Shown: positions 11,384 through 25,285 of the stretch, piece by piece
Numbering within the stretch: the first letter of the stretch is position 1
Layout: each line of letters starts with the position of its first letter
DNA from: Neocallimastix lanati (nom. inval.)
Taxonomy: Eukaryota; Neocallimastigomycota; Neocallimastigomycetes; Neocallimastigales; Neocallimastigaceae
DNA: 64,000 bases
NCBI GenBank assembly: GCA_016946835.1
Contig: JACVTC010000046.1
Location: 369,501-433,500 of the forward strand
Reading direction: 5' to 3'
Program-made: the position numbers and the translations under genes
Notes under the pieces: model-generated
Databases searched by the model: none
Told to the model about the DNA's origin: nothing
The model's input: the letters and a program-made list of their open reading frames with translations, nothing else

Positions 11384-14115
11384 TTGTTATTTATATAGAA
11401 TATCAAGATTATAAATTGATTAATTATTTATGTATTAAATTTAATATATATATATATATATATTACAGTAGTTTCATCTAATTTTTTAGATAGCGATGTA
11501 ATTTGATTTTGCTGAGATAAAATTTTTGCTGAAATTTCATTCATTGTTTCATCTTTTGCAAGAACTTCTTTTTCCATTTCTGCTACAAGCTCTTTATTTA
11601 CTCTATTTTCTTCTACTATATTTGAATATATATCTAATGGTAAATAAACACCATTTTTTTCTCTTGAATACTATTTTTATTATATAATATATGTTTTATA
11701 TATTTAATTAGTTAATAAATTAAATAAAATAATATGTATAGATATTTTAGTATATAAGCTATATTTATATATTTAAATATATTAATATGAATATTAACCA
11801 ATAATTCTAATTTTAAGCGTTCAATTTCATCCGTATAATCTTTAATTAAGGCACGCTTTGTCATTCTTTGATTAATTTCTGGTTTATTCCTTATATTTTT
11901 TGCTCTATGTGCATATTCTAATGTACTAATCGATTCTTCTATATTACTTTTAGCAGGTGATACAGTTGCTATTAAACATGTTTTTGTTCTACCTATATAT
12001 AGTTAATACTTTATTTAATAATAATGATTTATATATAGGTGTAATTATTTATAATTTTATAAAATATTCTTGAATTAACCTCCAAGAGAATCTTGTAATA
12101 ATCTTGTCAACTTTGACTCCCTATAAATTATTATAAATTTATTATAAATTATATTTATTAATATTAATATTATTATCTTTTTTTTTTTTTTTTTTTTTAA
12201 ATACATATTTATATAAATTTTAGAAAAGCAATACTATTATTATTATTATTATCTTATATTAATCATTTAACTATAACCTTACCTATATGGTATATGTGGT
12301 GATCTTTCAACTAATGAATTAATTACTCTTCCTAAAGTCAAAAGGGATTGATTAATGGATCCGCTATATTTATGAAATTGTTAATATATTAAATCTAATG
12401 ATATAAAAGTTATAATCATAAATTATATGCTATATTTACGCTTCACGAGCTCTTTTATTTTCTGCTCCAGATCTTCCAATATTTTCTGAACCCGCAAGAT
12501 CTACTAAATTCAATTTTCCAACCTTTTATAAATTATGTTTATATAAGTGTAATTTATACATGTAATAAAAAGTTAATTACTAATATTTTTTAATATTACT
12601 TTTTTTGTTTTTATAATACCTTTAGCATTTCCTCTCCTTCAGGTGCAGTTTCTTTTATATGAACTGTAATTGAAAAAACACAATGTGAACGACTATATAT
12701 ATATATTGATATTAATTTTACATTTAATTTAAAATGATTTCATAAAAACACCTTGATTTTTATTATTTATTTTTTCTAATACCTTGATTTTAGATTATAA
12801 TTCGTAGCAGCAACTTGTCTTTTTTGTGCTCCTATATTATTGATTTATTTCGAATTAAAAATTCAAAAATTTTAGATTTCAAAATTTCAAAATTTTAAGA
12901 TTTCAAAATTTCAAAAATTTTATTTTAATTAACATTCTAATTCAATTTCTTGTCGTTTACCTCTTTGTAAAACTTTAATTCCATCTTTTGCGCTTTTAAC
13001 TAATACTTCTTCAAGATTTGCAATTACAACTCCTTTTTTATTAACATCTTCATAAATTCTTAATTTTCTATTGTCATCAATGGACAATAAATCATTTAAT
13101 TGTTCATTATATAATTCTATGTAAGATACTCTTACCGAAAACTAATCATATATACATCAATTAAAAATTATTAATTGTAAATAATTATTTATAATTTTAA
13201 AAAAATATATCAAATGATTATTCATTTTATAAAAATCATTTTTCAATATTTACTTCATCTTTTTCTCTTTCTAGAATTTCAAATAAATTCATTAAAGTTC
13301 TTGGTATAATTCCACAATATTTCCCTATTGACACTGAAGCATCACCAATATTACTTAAATCACCTTCCATTGTATATCTATATAAATTAAATATCAATTA
13401 TTATCAGTAAAATAACTAAATCTCAAATAACTTTTGTAAAATAATATATAATAATATTATTTACGTTTTCCCGGTTCCCTTTATTATTATTTTATTATTA
13501 TTTTTTTTAAAAATATATTCATTTATTTATATTAATTAATTATTTAATTTAATAATAAATAAATAAAATGAATAAAAAACTATTAATATACTAAAATTTC
13601 TTTTTATTAATATATATTGCTAAAATTTACCGTTTGTCCATATGCAAATATTGTACAATTATAACCTTTTAAAACCTATTAATATAATTATTTATATTAT
13701 ATTAATTATATGATTTATATATATATTTTGTTAAAATAATATTTATATCATGTATTTACTTCTCGCAATATTGGTGAAACAATTTCATTATATACAAGAA
13801 ATTGAGAAGCTAGTTAAATTAAAATTATTGTGATTTTTTGATTTAGAAAATAAATTTAAGTTTAAATTTAAATTAAAATTTTATTTAAATAGATTAATTA
13901 TTAATTTAACCTTCCGGTCCAAATACTCTATCAAAAGTATATGTTTTTGATGTTACTTCATATGAATTTGGTCTTACATGAATTTCTTTCCCTTTTACAC
14001 CGTTAGTTGAAATGCATACTGACGAATTTTCTGTTATTTCTTTAGTATTTCTAGGTCTTAATCGAACCACAACTTGAATATTTGTTTCTTTTGATTCCTT
14101 TTCTCCTTTTATCAT
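8541..14115 (-). CDS. bimC: Kinesin-5 (Eg5/BimC/Cut7 family) mitotic motor
   Basis: Kinesin-5 is a homotetrameric plus-end motor that slides antiparallel spindle microtubules. The motor domain is spread over about 12 exons: 14115-13911, 13809-13760, 13675-13631, 13478-13465, 13377-13254, 13141-12961, 12831-12783, 12692-12620, 12522-12440, 12363-12283, 12120-12080 and 11992-11799. Motifs in order: [13 protein letters not shown]-loop GQTGTGKTYTMEGD, SSRSH (switch I), LVDLAGSEN (switch II), [11 protein letters not shown] and [14 protein letters not shown]. Next comes the kinesin-5-specific [11 protein letters not shown] (about 11660), a long coiled coil in several exons, and the tail exons 10137-9945, 9754-9342, 9245-9144, 9038-8960 and 8854-8541. 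The tail holds a clear BimC box, [10 protein letters not shown], the family's CDK1 site. Exons in the central stalk are the least certain. One intron (9944-9755) is U12-like. Confidence 0.95.
9755..9944 (-). other. Putative U12-type AT-AC intron in the kinesin-5 gene
   Basis: On the minus strand the intron starts ATATCCTTT (9944-9936), the exact U12-type 5' splice site. It ends in AC (9756-9755), with TCCTTAAT (9772-9765) placed so that the presumed branch A is about 11 nt from the 3' end. No GT donor exists in the upstream exon before an in-frame stop. Joining at these sites restores frame: the split codon becomes TAT, giving NKNY followed by [17 protein letters not shown] microsatellite fills much of the intron. 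Confidence 0.8.
9861..9920. repeat. TAAA microsatellite
   Basis: About fifteen copies of a TAAA tetranucleotide lie inside the U12-like intron of the kinesin-5 gene. Confidence 0.95.
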
Positions 14116-14467
14116 CTTATATATATTATATATTTGTTAATTAAATTAAATTAATTATTAAAAAATATATATATATAAAAAAAAAAACATTAAAAAAAAT
14201 ATTTCAAAAATTAAATTATTCAATTGATATTTAAAAAAGTTTTATATAAAAATTTTATTATTAATATTAAAATAAAATTTTTAATAATAATTCAACTATA
14301 ATAAAAAAATACAATTTAAATTAACAAATCGTTACTAATTTAATTTTGGCCCATTATGTGCCATAGTATAATAAATTAAAATTAAATTTATAATTTAATA
14401 ATATTAATACAATAATAACAAATATTAATACTTCTACCATTACTACTACTACTACTACTACTACTAC

Positions 14468-14511
<44 letters not shown>

Positions 14512-14884
14512 TTAATAAAAATAATAATGATAATAATTCGAACACAAAAATCTTAAAAATTTAAAAAATAATAAATTTTTTTTAGTAAAAAGGGAAATTT
14601 TAGTCTAATTTCTACAATAATAATAATGTTTCATGCGGTCTAAGCCATATTTATATGTCTATAAATGTAAAGTAAATATTATTGTATATTAGTTCTTGAA
14701 GCACTTCGTGCCTTAAGTGCTCAATAAATCAATCATATAATATATAAATAAATTTGATATAATTATAAACCTAAAAATACATAACCAAAACTCTAGACTC
14801 CTTACAATAATAATTGTATTTTTATATTAATTGTTAGAATATGTGAAATATATGAAAAATATTGAAGAATATTGTAATATAAGT
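14116..14884. other. AT-rich spacer upstream of kinesin-5, with a TAC/TAA microsatellite and a small hairpin
   Basis: No supported gene. A compound triplet repeat (TAC then TAA units) runs from about 14442 to 14511. A short perfect inverted repeat, AGCACTT ... AAGTGCT, at 14700-14721 could form a 7-bp stem. The start of the kinesin-5 gene lies at the left edge, so the first few hundred bases probably contain its promoter. Confidence 0.45.
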
Positions 14885-15593
14885 AATATGTAAGCCACAA
14901 TGCACTAATATAAAATCATTTAATTTATAATAATAAAGTGTTAAGAACTCTTTATCATAAAATATATTAATAAAATTGAAATATTTATAAACCATAAATT
15001 CCTGATTCCTGACAAATTAAGAGTCTCATCTGACTCTTGAAAAGATTCTTTGAAAAGATTCTTGGCAAAAGAATCATTTGCAGGAAATAATATTATGTCA
15101 AAGAATAATAGATTGGAATTTTTAAATAATGATGAAAGCTGCTTATTATATCAATTTAAGTAAGACTAATAAAACTGATCAAAATGATCAAGAATGCAAA
15201 ATTGAAGAAAATATAAAATAGTTGATAAAAGGAAGTTATTGAAAGTAAAATAAAACTCCAAAAATATTAAAATATTTATTTAGTAGGGAAAAACACATAT
15301 AAAAGTATATATAAAAATAATTATATATTTTCATACTAGAAACTCTTAGTTGAAATTATAATTTGATATTTTTACAAATAAAACTCTAGGCTATTGGAAA
15401 TGCAATATATCTATACATGAAGGAATCTATTATGTGATAAACTATTTCCACCTCCTGAATATACATAACACAGTTCAATAATATATATTATGAAGATTTA
15501 TATAATCACATATTAGATAATGATTCTTTTTAAACAACAAAGCATATTATTTAAAGTATAGTTATTTTAACATGTATTTATACATATCAAATG

Positions 15594-15632
<39 letters not shown>

Positions 15633-16130
15633 CAATAATGGAGGTGACTATATGCTAGAGATCCCATACAATATAATTTAAAATATCCTAAATATTCAAG
15701 GAAAATATAATAGAATGGTAATTCCTAACATGAAATGGGTGCATTCTAACAGTAATATTCATATTAAACCTAGTGTGAAATGGGTTTAGATAATAATTAA
15801 TTCAATATAATCATTATACAAACCTTGGTGATGAAAAGTAAAATAAATATAACCATGAGTTATTTACGAATGGATGATGCTTATCTATCTACAAACTATA
15901 CTTATTGATTGAAAAGTATTTTAAAGATATAATCATTAAACTTCTATCATTAATATTTTAATGATTAGAAATTTCAAATATATAAAATCCTTTTAGAAAT
16001 TTGGATTTTAAAGGGAAGTAGGCAAAATAAAATAAATAACTTAAAATATTAAAGGAAAGTTGCTTAAATGATTTTTTGTGTTGATTTTTTAAAAAATAAT
16101 ACTTATCTTGGAAATGAATAAATAGCCTAA
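14885..16130 (+). repeat. Dispersed non-coding repeat, copy A (two blocks)
   Basis: Two blocks in this stretch recur near 58 kb in the same orientation. Block 1 (about 14885-14985) shares AAGCCACA..., a TAATATAAAA segment and an AACTCTTTAT segment with about 58520-58612. Block 2 (about 15875-16130) shares ACAAACTATACTTATTGATT, TCCTTTTAGAAATTTG and the closing TAGCCTAA with 58095-58347. The copies are diverged and have no open frame, so this looks like an old transposable-element remnant or another dispersed repeat. The stretch between the blocks contains no gene I can recognise. Confidence 0.6.
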
Positions 16131-16250
16131 GGTCGCGATCGGAGTACGGGCGGCGGAGGATTCAACGTCTTCAACTACGGACTGCTGCACCTCAGGACGA
16201 CGTCCTCAACCGTACCGCAGCAAGACACGTCGGCAACACAACGTTGAGTA
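16131..16250. other. Isolated GC-rich island (about 59% GC)
   Basis: I count 71 G or C bases in 120 positions, with many CpG dinucleotides, inside DNA that is otherwise overwhelmingly A/T. It begins exactly where repeat copy A ends (after TAGCCTAA); the copy at 58 kb continues with A/T at that point. All three plus-strand frames are open across most or all of it, which is expected from its composition. I recognise no protein or RNA. It could be inserted foreign DNA, a fragment of a GC-rich element, or an assembly or contamination artefact. Confidence 0.85.
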
Positions 16251-16339
16251 GTGAAAATTAACAAAAATTAACTACGAAAAAAAAAAAAAAAAGAATTGAT
16301 TGAAGTATTGAATATTAATCAATTATGGAACAATTTATA

Positions 16340-16778
16340 TTATTTTTTTTTTTTTTTTTTGTAAATAGTAAAAATGTTATTATAAAAAAATATTATTTTT
16401 TTTTTGTTCTTGTTAGTCAATTTGCTTTGTATATTAATTAATATTAAATAATTAAATATAACTATGAATTTTATTATTAATTATGTTTTGATTTAATTAT
16501 ATCGAAATTTGTTAAAGTTCAACATAATATTTAAACTTTTGCATATTATTTAGTATTATAAATATTTATAATATTTATAATAATTTGTATGTAAAATATA
16601 AAGAAAATTCTTTTATGAAATTAATATTTTGAGTCTTTTTAAATACTTTATTAAATCATAATAAATAATAAATAAAATTTAATTGAATAATAATACATTT
16701 TGTAGTGTACACATTATATCTTATATTGACTCCTTAACAAAATTTTTAATAATTTATTATTTGGTTATTGAAAATGTT

Positions 16779-16811
<33 letters not shown>

Positions 16812-17545
16812 AATGGTTATGTATATATTAATTGTTAATTGTTATTTTAATAAATTTATTTGTTATTTAATGATTCTTGAAAATTTTCAATCAACTTCAA
16901 TCAACAATGTTTTTTTATACCAATTCAATAGTTAATTCATTATTTTTTTTAATAAATTACAGTATTTTTTAAAAATTAATTCATTATTACTTTTATTGTA
17001 TTTTTCATTATTATTGTCCAATGCTTTCTCTATTTGTGCTGTTACAATCATTTTTTTAATATCTTGATTAGCCGATTTTTGATATTCTAATCTTTGAATT
17101 ACTAAATGATAGGTTTGTTCAAGTACATTATATTTCTCATACAATGAATTAAGTATTGACTTTAATTATATTGTATTACTATTTCCTTTTGAGTTCGTAT
17201 TAATTACTGTATTAATTTGATTTATTGAATTATTAAACGTTGCTTATAAATTTAATTTATTCATTCACTTTTAGTTGATTCATTTTCAATGCTTTTGATA
17301 AATTAACCATAGATCTAAGTAGTGAATGCTTAGAATTATTATTGGACGGCGTTAAAGAATATTCTCAAATTTCTGGGTCTTTCTTAATTTTTTCTATACT
17401 AATAATATTTAAGAAATTATTGTTTTCTTCATTGACTCTTTCAATTTTTTCATGTTGCAAATCAATTATTTTATGGGCTTCTTTTAATGATGATTTTAGC
17501 TCTTCTTTTTCTTTAATATAGCTTTTAACTCCTTTTTCTATCATG
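16340..17545 (-). pseudogene. Partial duplicate of the 3' end of the giant coiled-coil gene (decayed)
   Basis: This region is a diverged same-strand copy of about 29465-30495, including the 3' flank and the last roughly 250 codons of the coiled-coil gene at 29761-35814. The peptide EKYNVLEQTYHLV and the following RLEYQKSANQDIKKMIVTAQ are shared. The copy has lost its reading frame: substitutions create stops, and there are deletions (for example around 17220 and 17265) relative to the intact gene. About 240 bp of extra sequence occurs in the 3' flank (about 16515-16745). Homology stops abruptly near 17545. Because the 3' flank is included, this is a DNA-level segmental duplication rather than a retrocopy. 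Confidence 0.85.
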
Positions 17546-17829
17546 TTTAATTTATTTTTTTAGTTTTAAATTTTACTTTTTTTTTTTTTTTTTTTTTTTA
17601 TATATATATATATATGTATTATAGTAATTATATTTTAATTTTCATTTGATTATAGATTTTATTACTGTATGCTCTTTTGTTTAATTATTATATAAGAATA
17701 TTATTTAAAATTAAATATGTATTTTAATTAATACAATTATTAAATTAATTATAAATAAAAGTAATATCTATTTAGTAATTATTAACATAAATTAATACCA
17801 TGTCATAATTTTATAATTATAGTGCTTAC

Positions 17830-18403
17830 TTTTCATTTCTTTGCCAAAATGATTACTGACAAGCTTATTATTTGGCTCAAAAAGACACCAACCTACTGTG
17901 GTATCACTCACATATTCTCAATTCTTATCATTACTAACCTCTAACGTGGTCTATGATAAAAAGATTGAACCTACACCAGATGGTCGTAAGGCAGGACAAC
18001 CATTCGTTACAGGTTGCAACTCAATGCATGAACGTGAATTTTCTGGTGCTATTTTTTCTCAGTTGCCAAGGTGAACTACGACTATATGGATGGCATCTTT
18101 AAGACACCATCTCTATTGTTCCAAACACTATTGATAAGACCTTATAGGAACTCTAAAGTAACCTTTCTGCTATATTAAATAGTTACTTCACCAAATAAGC
18201 ACACTATCTTAATGTCAGCATTCTTAAGCGTGTAACGTTTGAAGATTCTATGGACCACCCAGAAAACTATCTAGATCTTACTATTCTTGTTTCTGGCTAT
18301 GCCATTATCTTTGTTAAGTTAACACCAGCTCAACAAAAGGAAGTCATTGCTAATACTTTCCACAAAAAAATTCAAATTAAAGGAAAAGATGAACAGGTGT
18401 AAA
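17830..18403 (+). pseudogene. pfl: Pyruvate formate-lyase (C-terminal part), decayed copy
   Basis: Pyruvate formate-lyase splits pyruvate to acetyl-CoA and formate; in anaerobic fungi it is active in the hydrogenosome and cytosol. Across the three plus-strand frames I can follow the C-terminal domain: SNVVY..., then TPDGRKAGQPF, NSMHEREFSGAI, VNYDYMDGI, TISIVPNTIDKTL, YLNVSILKR, DSMDHPENY and finally LVSGYAI...KLTPAQQKEVIANTFH. The glycyl-radical Gly of the SGYA motif is present, but the preceding Arg of the usual RVSGYA is replaced by Leu. There are at least two frameshifts and several in-frame stops, and no N-terminal part is found nearby. Codons still carry the C/G-rich bias of highly expressed genes, so decay is fairly recent. 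Confidence 0.9.
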
Positions 18404-20180
<1,777 letters not shown>

Positions 20181-22587
20181 TTATTGTAATTCATTAAATT
20201 CATTCAAACGGTTAAGGAATGCTTCATAAAACATTTTCTTTTTTTCTGGTAGATTTTCGGGTTTACTTCTCATAAGATTTTTATATAAATCTGGTTTAAC
20301 TTCATTTATGGTTTTACCATCTCTTGTAATACTCATGAAAAGAGTAAGAACCGCAGCGTCAGTAATGACAAATACTCCAGAAAAAATTGCCTTTGCACCT
20401 GTAAAATTAATTGAAACATATTCCATTACATTTTCAAATACATTTTCATTAGTTACATTTTTCCATTCGAATTTTCCAAAAATAGAACATAGTAATACGG
20501 AAATAATAACAGAAAAAGAAATGATACCAATTTCCCCTAATATTAAAACAGATTTAATAATTAATTCGTTAAACATTAGATCATCATCATATTCTTTCAT
20601 TAATAAATAAGAATCTTCACAGGATTTAATTAATGGCTTTCCATATATTGCCAATTCAATTAAAGTTTTGGAACTAAAAAGATCTGATATATATTTAATG
20701 AAGCTGATCAGTTGCTTATTTACTAAATAGATGTAACCTAATGACCTAATGAAAAAATTACTAGAATAAACAGCTTTACCCTTAAATGATATATAAGATA
20801 AGCCTTTTGTCCAAATTTCTAAGAGTTTTTTCATTGAATCAGTTACGGTCATTACTAGAGAAGTCGCACAAATTGGCCCTAAAAGGTAAAAAAGAGTACG
20901 CTTTACACACTTTAAAGTCGGATTAGCAATATCAGCTATTTTTCTTTTTCCATTTTCAAAGCGACCGTAGAAAAGATAGTAAGTATAAAGGGTTGATGAA
21001 ATCACAAAAATAATATTTTCAATTATTTTGTTGGTGTAAAAATATGTAAACATTAAAAATAAAATAAAACCGATTCGATTAAACACACTTTCAAATTCAT
21101 AAAAATTTGGATTATTAATAAAAGCTGCATACATCGCATAAACAATAAAAAAGTCTAATATAGCAGAAAAAGCACTATTCATCATTCCAACAACAAAAAT
21201 AGAGGGATAATCTCTAATAGCTGATAATGATTCATATAAAAATATTTCAGAGAATTCTAATTTGTTTTTCCATTCTCTTCTTAAATACAGAGCCACTACA
21301 ATAATAATAAATAATAAAAAATACCCTAATGTCCATATAACTATACTTCTTATATATCCAATTGCAATCACAACTAAACTAAATAAAATAAGAATGACAA
21401 ACGTTGTGTAGAAAGTATATGTAAATACTTTATTTGTATACCTAATATATTAATTTAATCATTATATATTATTTTAATTATTATATATTATTTTAATAAA
21501 ATATGTTGAAAATTAAATAAATTAATACATTTAGTTATTTACAAATCAAAATTAATATATAAAAATGATTAAATAAAAGATAGTTTATTTACTTTAATAA
21601 CAAGATGTAATATCCATAAGTAATACATATATTTGCACTATAACATATTACGTATTGTACAATAGTTAATATTTTATCTTTTATATTATTTGTACTTTCT
21701 TCGTTATTTTCAGTATCTATGTCACCATTGGCATGGCTATAATTATTATTATAATTATTATTGTTGTAAAAAGATTTTCTCGTTTTATTATTATTATTAT
21801 CATCATCAATAATAAATACCATTGAACTAGATCTTTTTTCATTTACCATTCTAGAAGATTGTACTGATTCTGTAGGATTAATTTCAGTTATAGATTTAGA
21901 AAATTCAATTTGAGTAGAAAATAATAAATCATTAAATTTAGAGGTGGGAGTAATATCAGTTTTAGTTTTAGAACTTTTTAATTGTTGTGTTTGTGTTTCA
22001 ATTGTTAATTCGTTTTCAAAGTGAAAATAATCTACTGGTAAAGAAGTTATCATAGATTCACCATCTGTTTCTGTCGGCTCCTCTGTAAAATAATCCGTAG
22101 TAAAAAGATTTAGTTCATTATCATTACCACTATCATTATCACCTTTAATCATGCTGAATTGTTCCTCATCTTTACCATTTTTTAAAATGCTTACTATACC
22201 AGCAATAGATAGTAGAAAAGATTCAAAAACAACAAAAAAAAATAATAAAATTGCCCATATATTTCTTATTTTTGGACGATTATTAACAACAACTTTTTCT
22301 TTTTTTACTTTTTTTCTAATTCTTTTGACCTTTCTTATTATAGGCTTTTTACTTGCTTCATTAGTTTTGGAAATTCTAGTTTTTTCATTTTTCCTTTCAT
22401 GATAAATTAAATAAAAAGCATGAATACATGCTGGTACATACCCCATTATGCAAAGCAATACATTATATAAAAGATGTTTCCCCCATCCTTTCAAAAAATG
22501 CACACTTATAGGTGAAAAAATAATAGCGAGAATTGCTAGCATAATATATTTCATATCATTATTTACATTTGTATTATTATTATCCAT
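20181..22587 (-). CDS. Pmp3-domain / PNS1 (choline transporter-like, SLC44) fusion membrane protein
   Basis: Two exons (22587-21593 and 21441-20181) joined by a 151-nt GT-AG intron encode 751 residues; frame is kept across a split AAG codon. Residues about 12-64 form a Pmp3/UPF0057 hairpin of two membrane segments, with LAIIFSPISVHFLKGWGKHL and GYVPACIHAFYLIY. A basic region, a third membrane segment and a long Ser/Thr/Asn-rich stretch follow. The second exon is a multi-span PNS1/CTL domain: NKIIENIIFVISSTLYTYYL, VKRTLFYLLGPICATSLV, the AIYGKPLIKSCEDSYLLM block, and a C-terminal PDLYKNLM. The second exon has no ATG upstream of its conserved part, which supports a single gene. Two separate genes remain possible. 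The substrate is unknown; PNS1 proteins are only loosely tied to choline transport. Confidence 0.75.
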
Positions 22588-23808
22588 GTCTCTAAAATTC
22601 TATTATTTTTCAATATTTTATTATTTATATAATAAATAAATTAGATAAATTAATTTAAAATTTTAAAACGTTATTATCTATTTGGATTCTTTAAAGTATA
22701 AATAGAAAAGATTATATTTATATAAATTAATAATTAAATATATTATTTATTTTCATAAAATATTTAAAAGCAAAGGAAAATATAAAAATAAATAGGTTCT
22801 TTAATAAGTAAAATTAATTATATTGAAAAATGAATATATTTCTGAAAATTTTGTAAGTATATAATTTCTAATAAGTATGTATATATGTATATATTTTTTT
22901 AAAATTTTTGAAATACTTTTTAAGCTAAAAAAATAAAAAAAAATTCAATTATAATAAAATATAAAAATTAAATATTGTATTAATAATTAATATAATTTTA
23001 TATGTTAATTATTAAATATATTAACTATTTAAAAATATTTAAAAATATAAAAAAAAAAAAAAAATTTCTTTATTATTTCTTTATTATATATATATATATA
23101 CATACTTAAGAAATAATAAAGAAAAATCTTTTTACTCAAAAAATTTTATTATTTTTTATAAAATTAATTTTTATTTTAAAAATACTGTTATATATAAAAA
23201 TATTTAATTAAAAGAATTAATTTTTTTTTTTTTTTAAATATATTTTACAATGAAGTAATAAAAAAAAAATAATAATATAAAAAAAGATTAAGTATTAATA
23301 AAGAAAAATATTTTCTTTCTTAATATATTTAAATTATAATTATTAAAATTTATCTTTGATAAAACTATTTTTTGTGTAAATAAAAATAAAATTTTATATT
23401 AATATATAAATTATTATGTAAAGTAAATATATTTTTGTTTTTAAAAATATATAATTATAAAAAAAAGTTTACTAGTCTTTATCTTTTTATAAATAAATTT
23501 GTATTTTAAATTTATCCTATTAAACAATTAATATTAAAAAATTTAAATAAAAAAAATAATTATATTTTTTTTTATAACTTCATTTTAGTTTTTTTCTATT
23601 TATTTTATTTTTATAGATTATTTTTAAATATTTTGTAACTATATAAAAGTTTAAAAAAATATTAAAACTCATTATTTAAAAAAAAAAAAGAAAAAAGTTT
23701 ATTTTTTGATTAAATTAATAATATGAAATAAATTATTAATATAGAAGATTTAAAATAAAATAAAAAAAAAATATAAAAAAAAAAAATAATTAGTGTTTAT
23801 TAACAAAA
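22588..23808. promoter_or_regulatory. Divergent spacer between the two PNS1-like genes
   Basis: This spacer of about 1.2 kb is extremely AT-rich and lies between divergently transcribed paralogues, so it should contain both promoters. An imperfect inverted pair built on TTTCTTTATTATTTC and its complement (about 23066-23125) flanks a short TA run. No defined factor site is recognised. Confidence 0.35.
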
Positions 23809-25247
23809 ATGTCTACAGAAAAAGAAAAGAAGCAAGATAATGATGTTGTTATTAATATTCAAAAAAGCACCATCATAGATAATGATGAGGAGCTAATTAA
23901 GAAAAACAATAAAGAGAAGAATAATAAGAAAAAAAACGATATGGGTTATATCTATTTTATATATTTCAACTTATTTTTTATAATACTTGCTGTAATTTTT
24001 GATATCTATAAATTTTTCCATAATTTGGAAAATTCATTATATAATTGGTTGTACTTTCCTTTTTTTGATTATGATGGTGATGACCGGGAACATTTTAGAT
24101 ATCCGATGTTAAAACTTCTTCAATTAGTAGGTATACTTATTGTCACTTCTTTGTTATCCATAGAATTAAATATCAACATTAACAAATTAATAAAAAAGTA
24201 AGTATTATAGTAGTAATAATTTTTTTACTATTAATTCTATAATATTTACTCTATTTAATTTAATTCTTATTATTTAATATTTGTCATATAAAAATTTCAA
24301 AGCTTAAAAATAAACTTATTATATTATTTTACATTTAAAATGATAGTTTTCCTAAAGAAATGCTTTGGACATCTCGAATCCTTTTAGATATTATATTTCT
24401 TGGTATAGCCATTCCACTTATATTCTATTTACCAATAAAATCAATATTTCGAGTATTTGGATTTATTATTTTAGTTATAGGGGCTGCTATTGATGAAAAT
24501 ATTCATTATAGTATGGATAATTCAATAAATTTATTAAAAGATTACATCAATTTTAGTAAAAATAGTAAAAAAGAGGAAAATATAGGCGTTTACCTTAGTA
24601 ATGTTTATGGTAAAATAGTCATTGGTATTTTTATTGCAACTGGTTTTATGGCTATTATTCCATTAGGTTGGGAACTTTTTCCAAGACCATATTACAATGA
24701 TCTTTATAAAGATGTATATAAATACGACGAAGAAAATTTAGCTTATTATTACAATTTTATTGCATGTGGAATGAGTATATTTTTTTTGTACATATGCTGT
24801 AAATTTATTATGAATGTAATATCATGTACAATATCAGGAACATACGCTAAACTTAATCTTACAAAATATTATGATCCAAATCAATTAAACCAAGAGGATT
24901 TAATAAAAAAATATTTAAAAAAATCTCTAAAAATATGTTACGGTACGATTGTTGCTCAGCCTATTAATCATATAATTTTCTGCTTTCTAAGTGTTATAGA
25001 ATTTATTATAATACTTATATTTGGATTACCATTTTATATTTTTGTTATTATTATAACTTTTTTACCATTATTTGCCACGTTTGTTATAACATTTAAGATT
25101 CCAATATCCACTATTTTAATTATTTTGGCAATATGTATTTTACTTTCATTCTTATTATCTCAATTCTTTTATAATATAGAATTAAAACTTAAAATGCAAT
25201 ATGTAAATACAATACATAACGTAAATATTAATAAAAAATTACTTTTT

Positions 25248-25285
<38 letters not shown>

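Noticed and set aside
14354-14545. Minus-strand Leu/Val repeat frame
   Set aside because: TAC/TAA triplet array upstream of the kinesin-5 start; no supporting features.
21369-21371. GTG at 21371 as the start of a separate PNS1 gene
   Set aside because: Nuclear genes rarely start at GTG. The frame is open upstream to a clean AG acceptor at 21442 that is phase-compatible with the Pmp3 exon.
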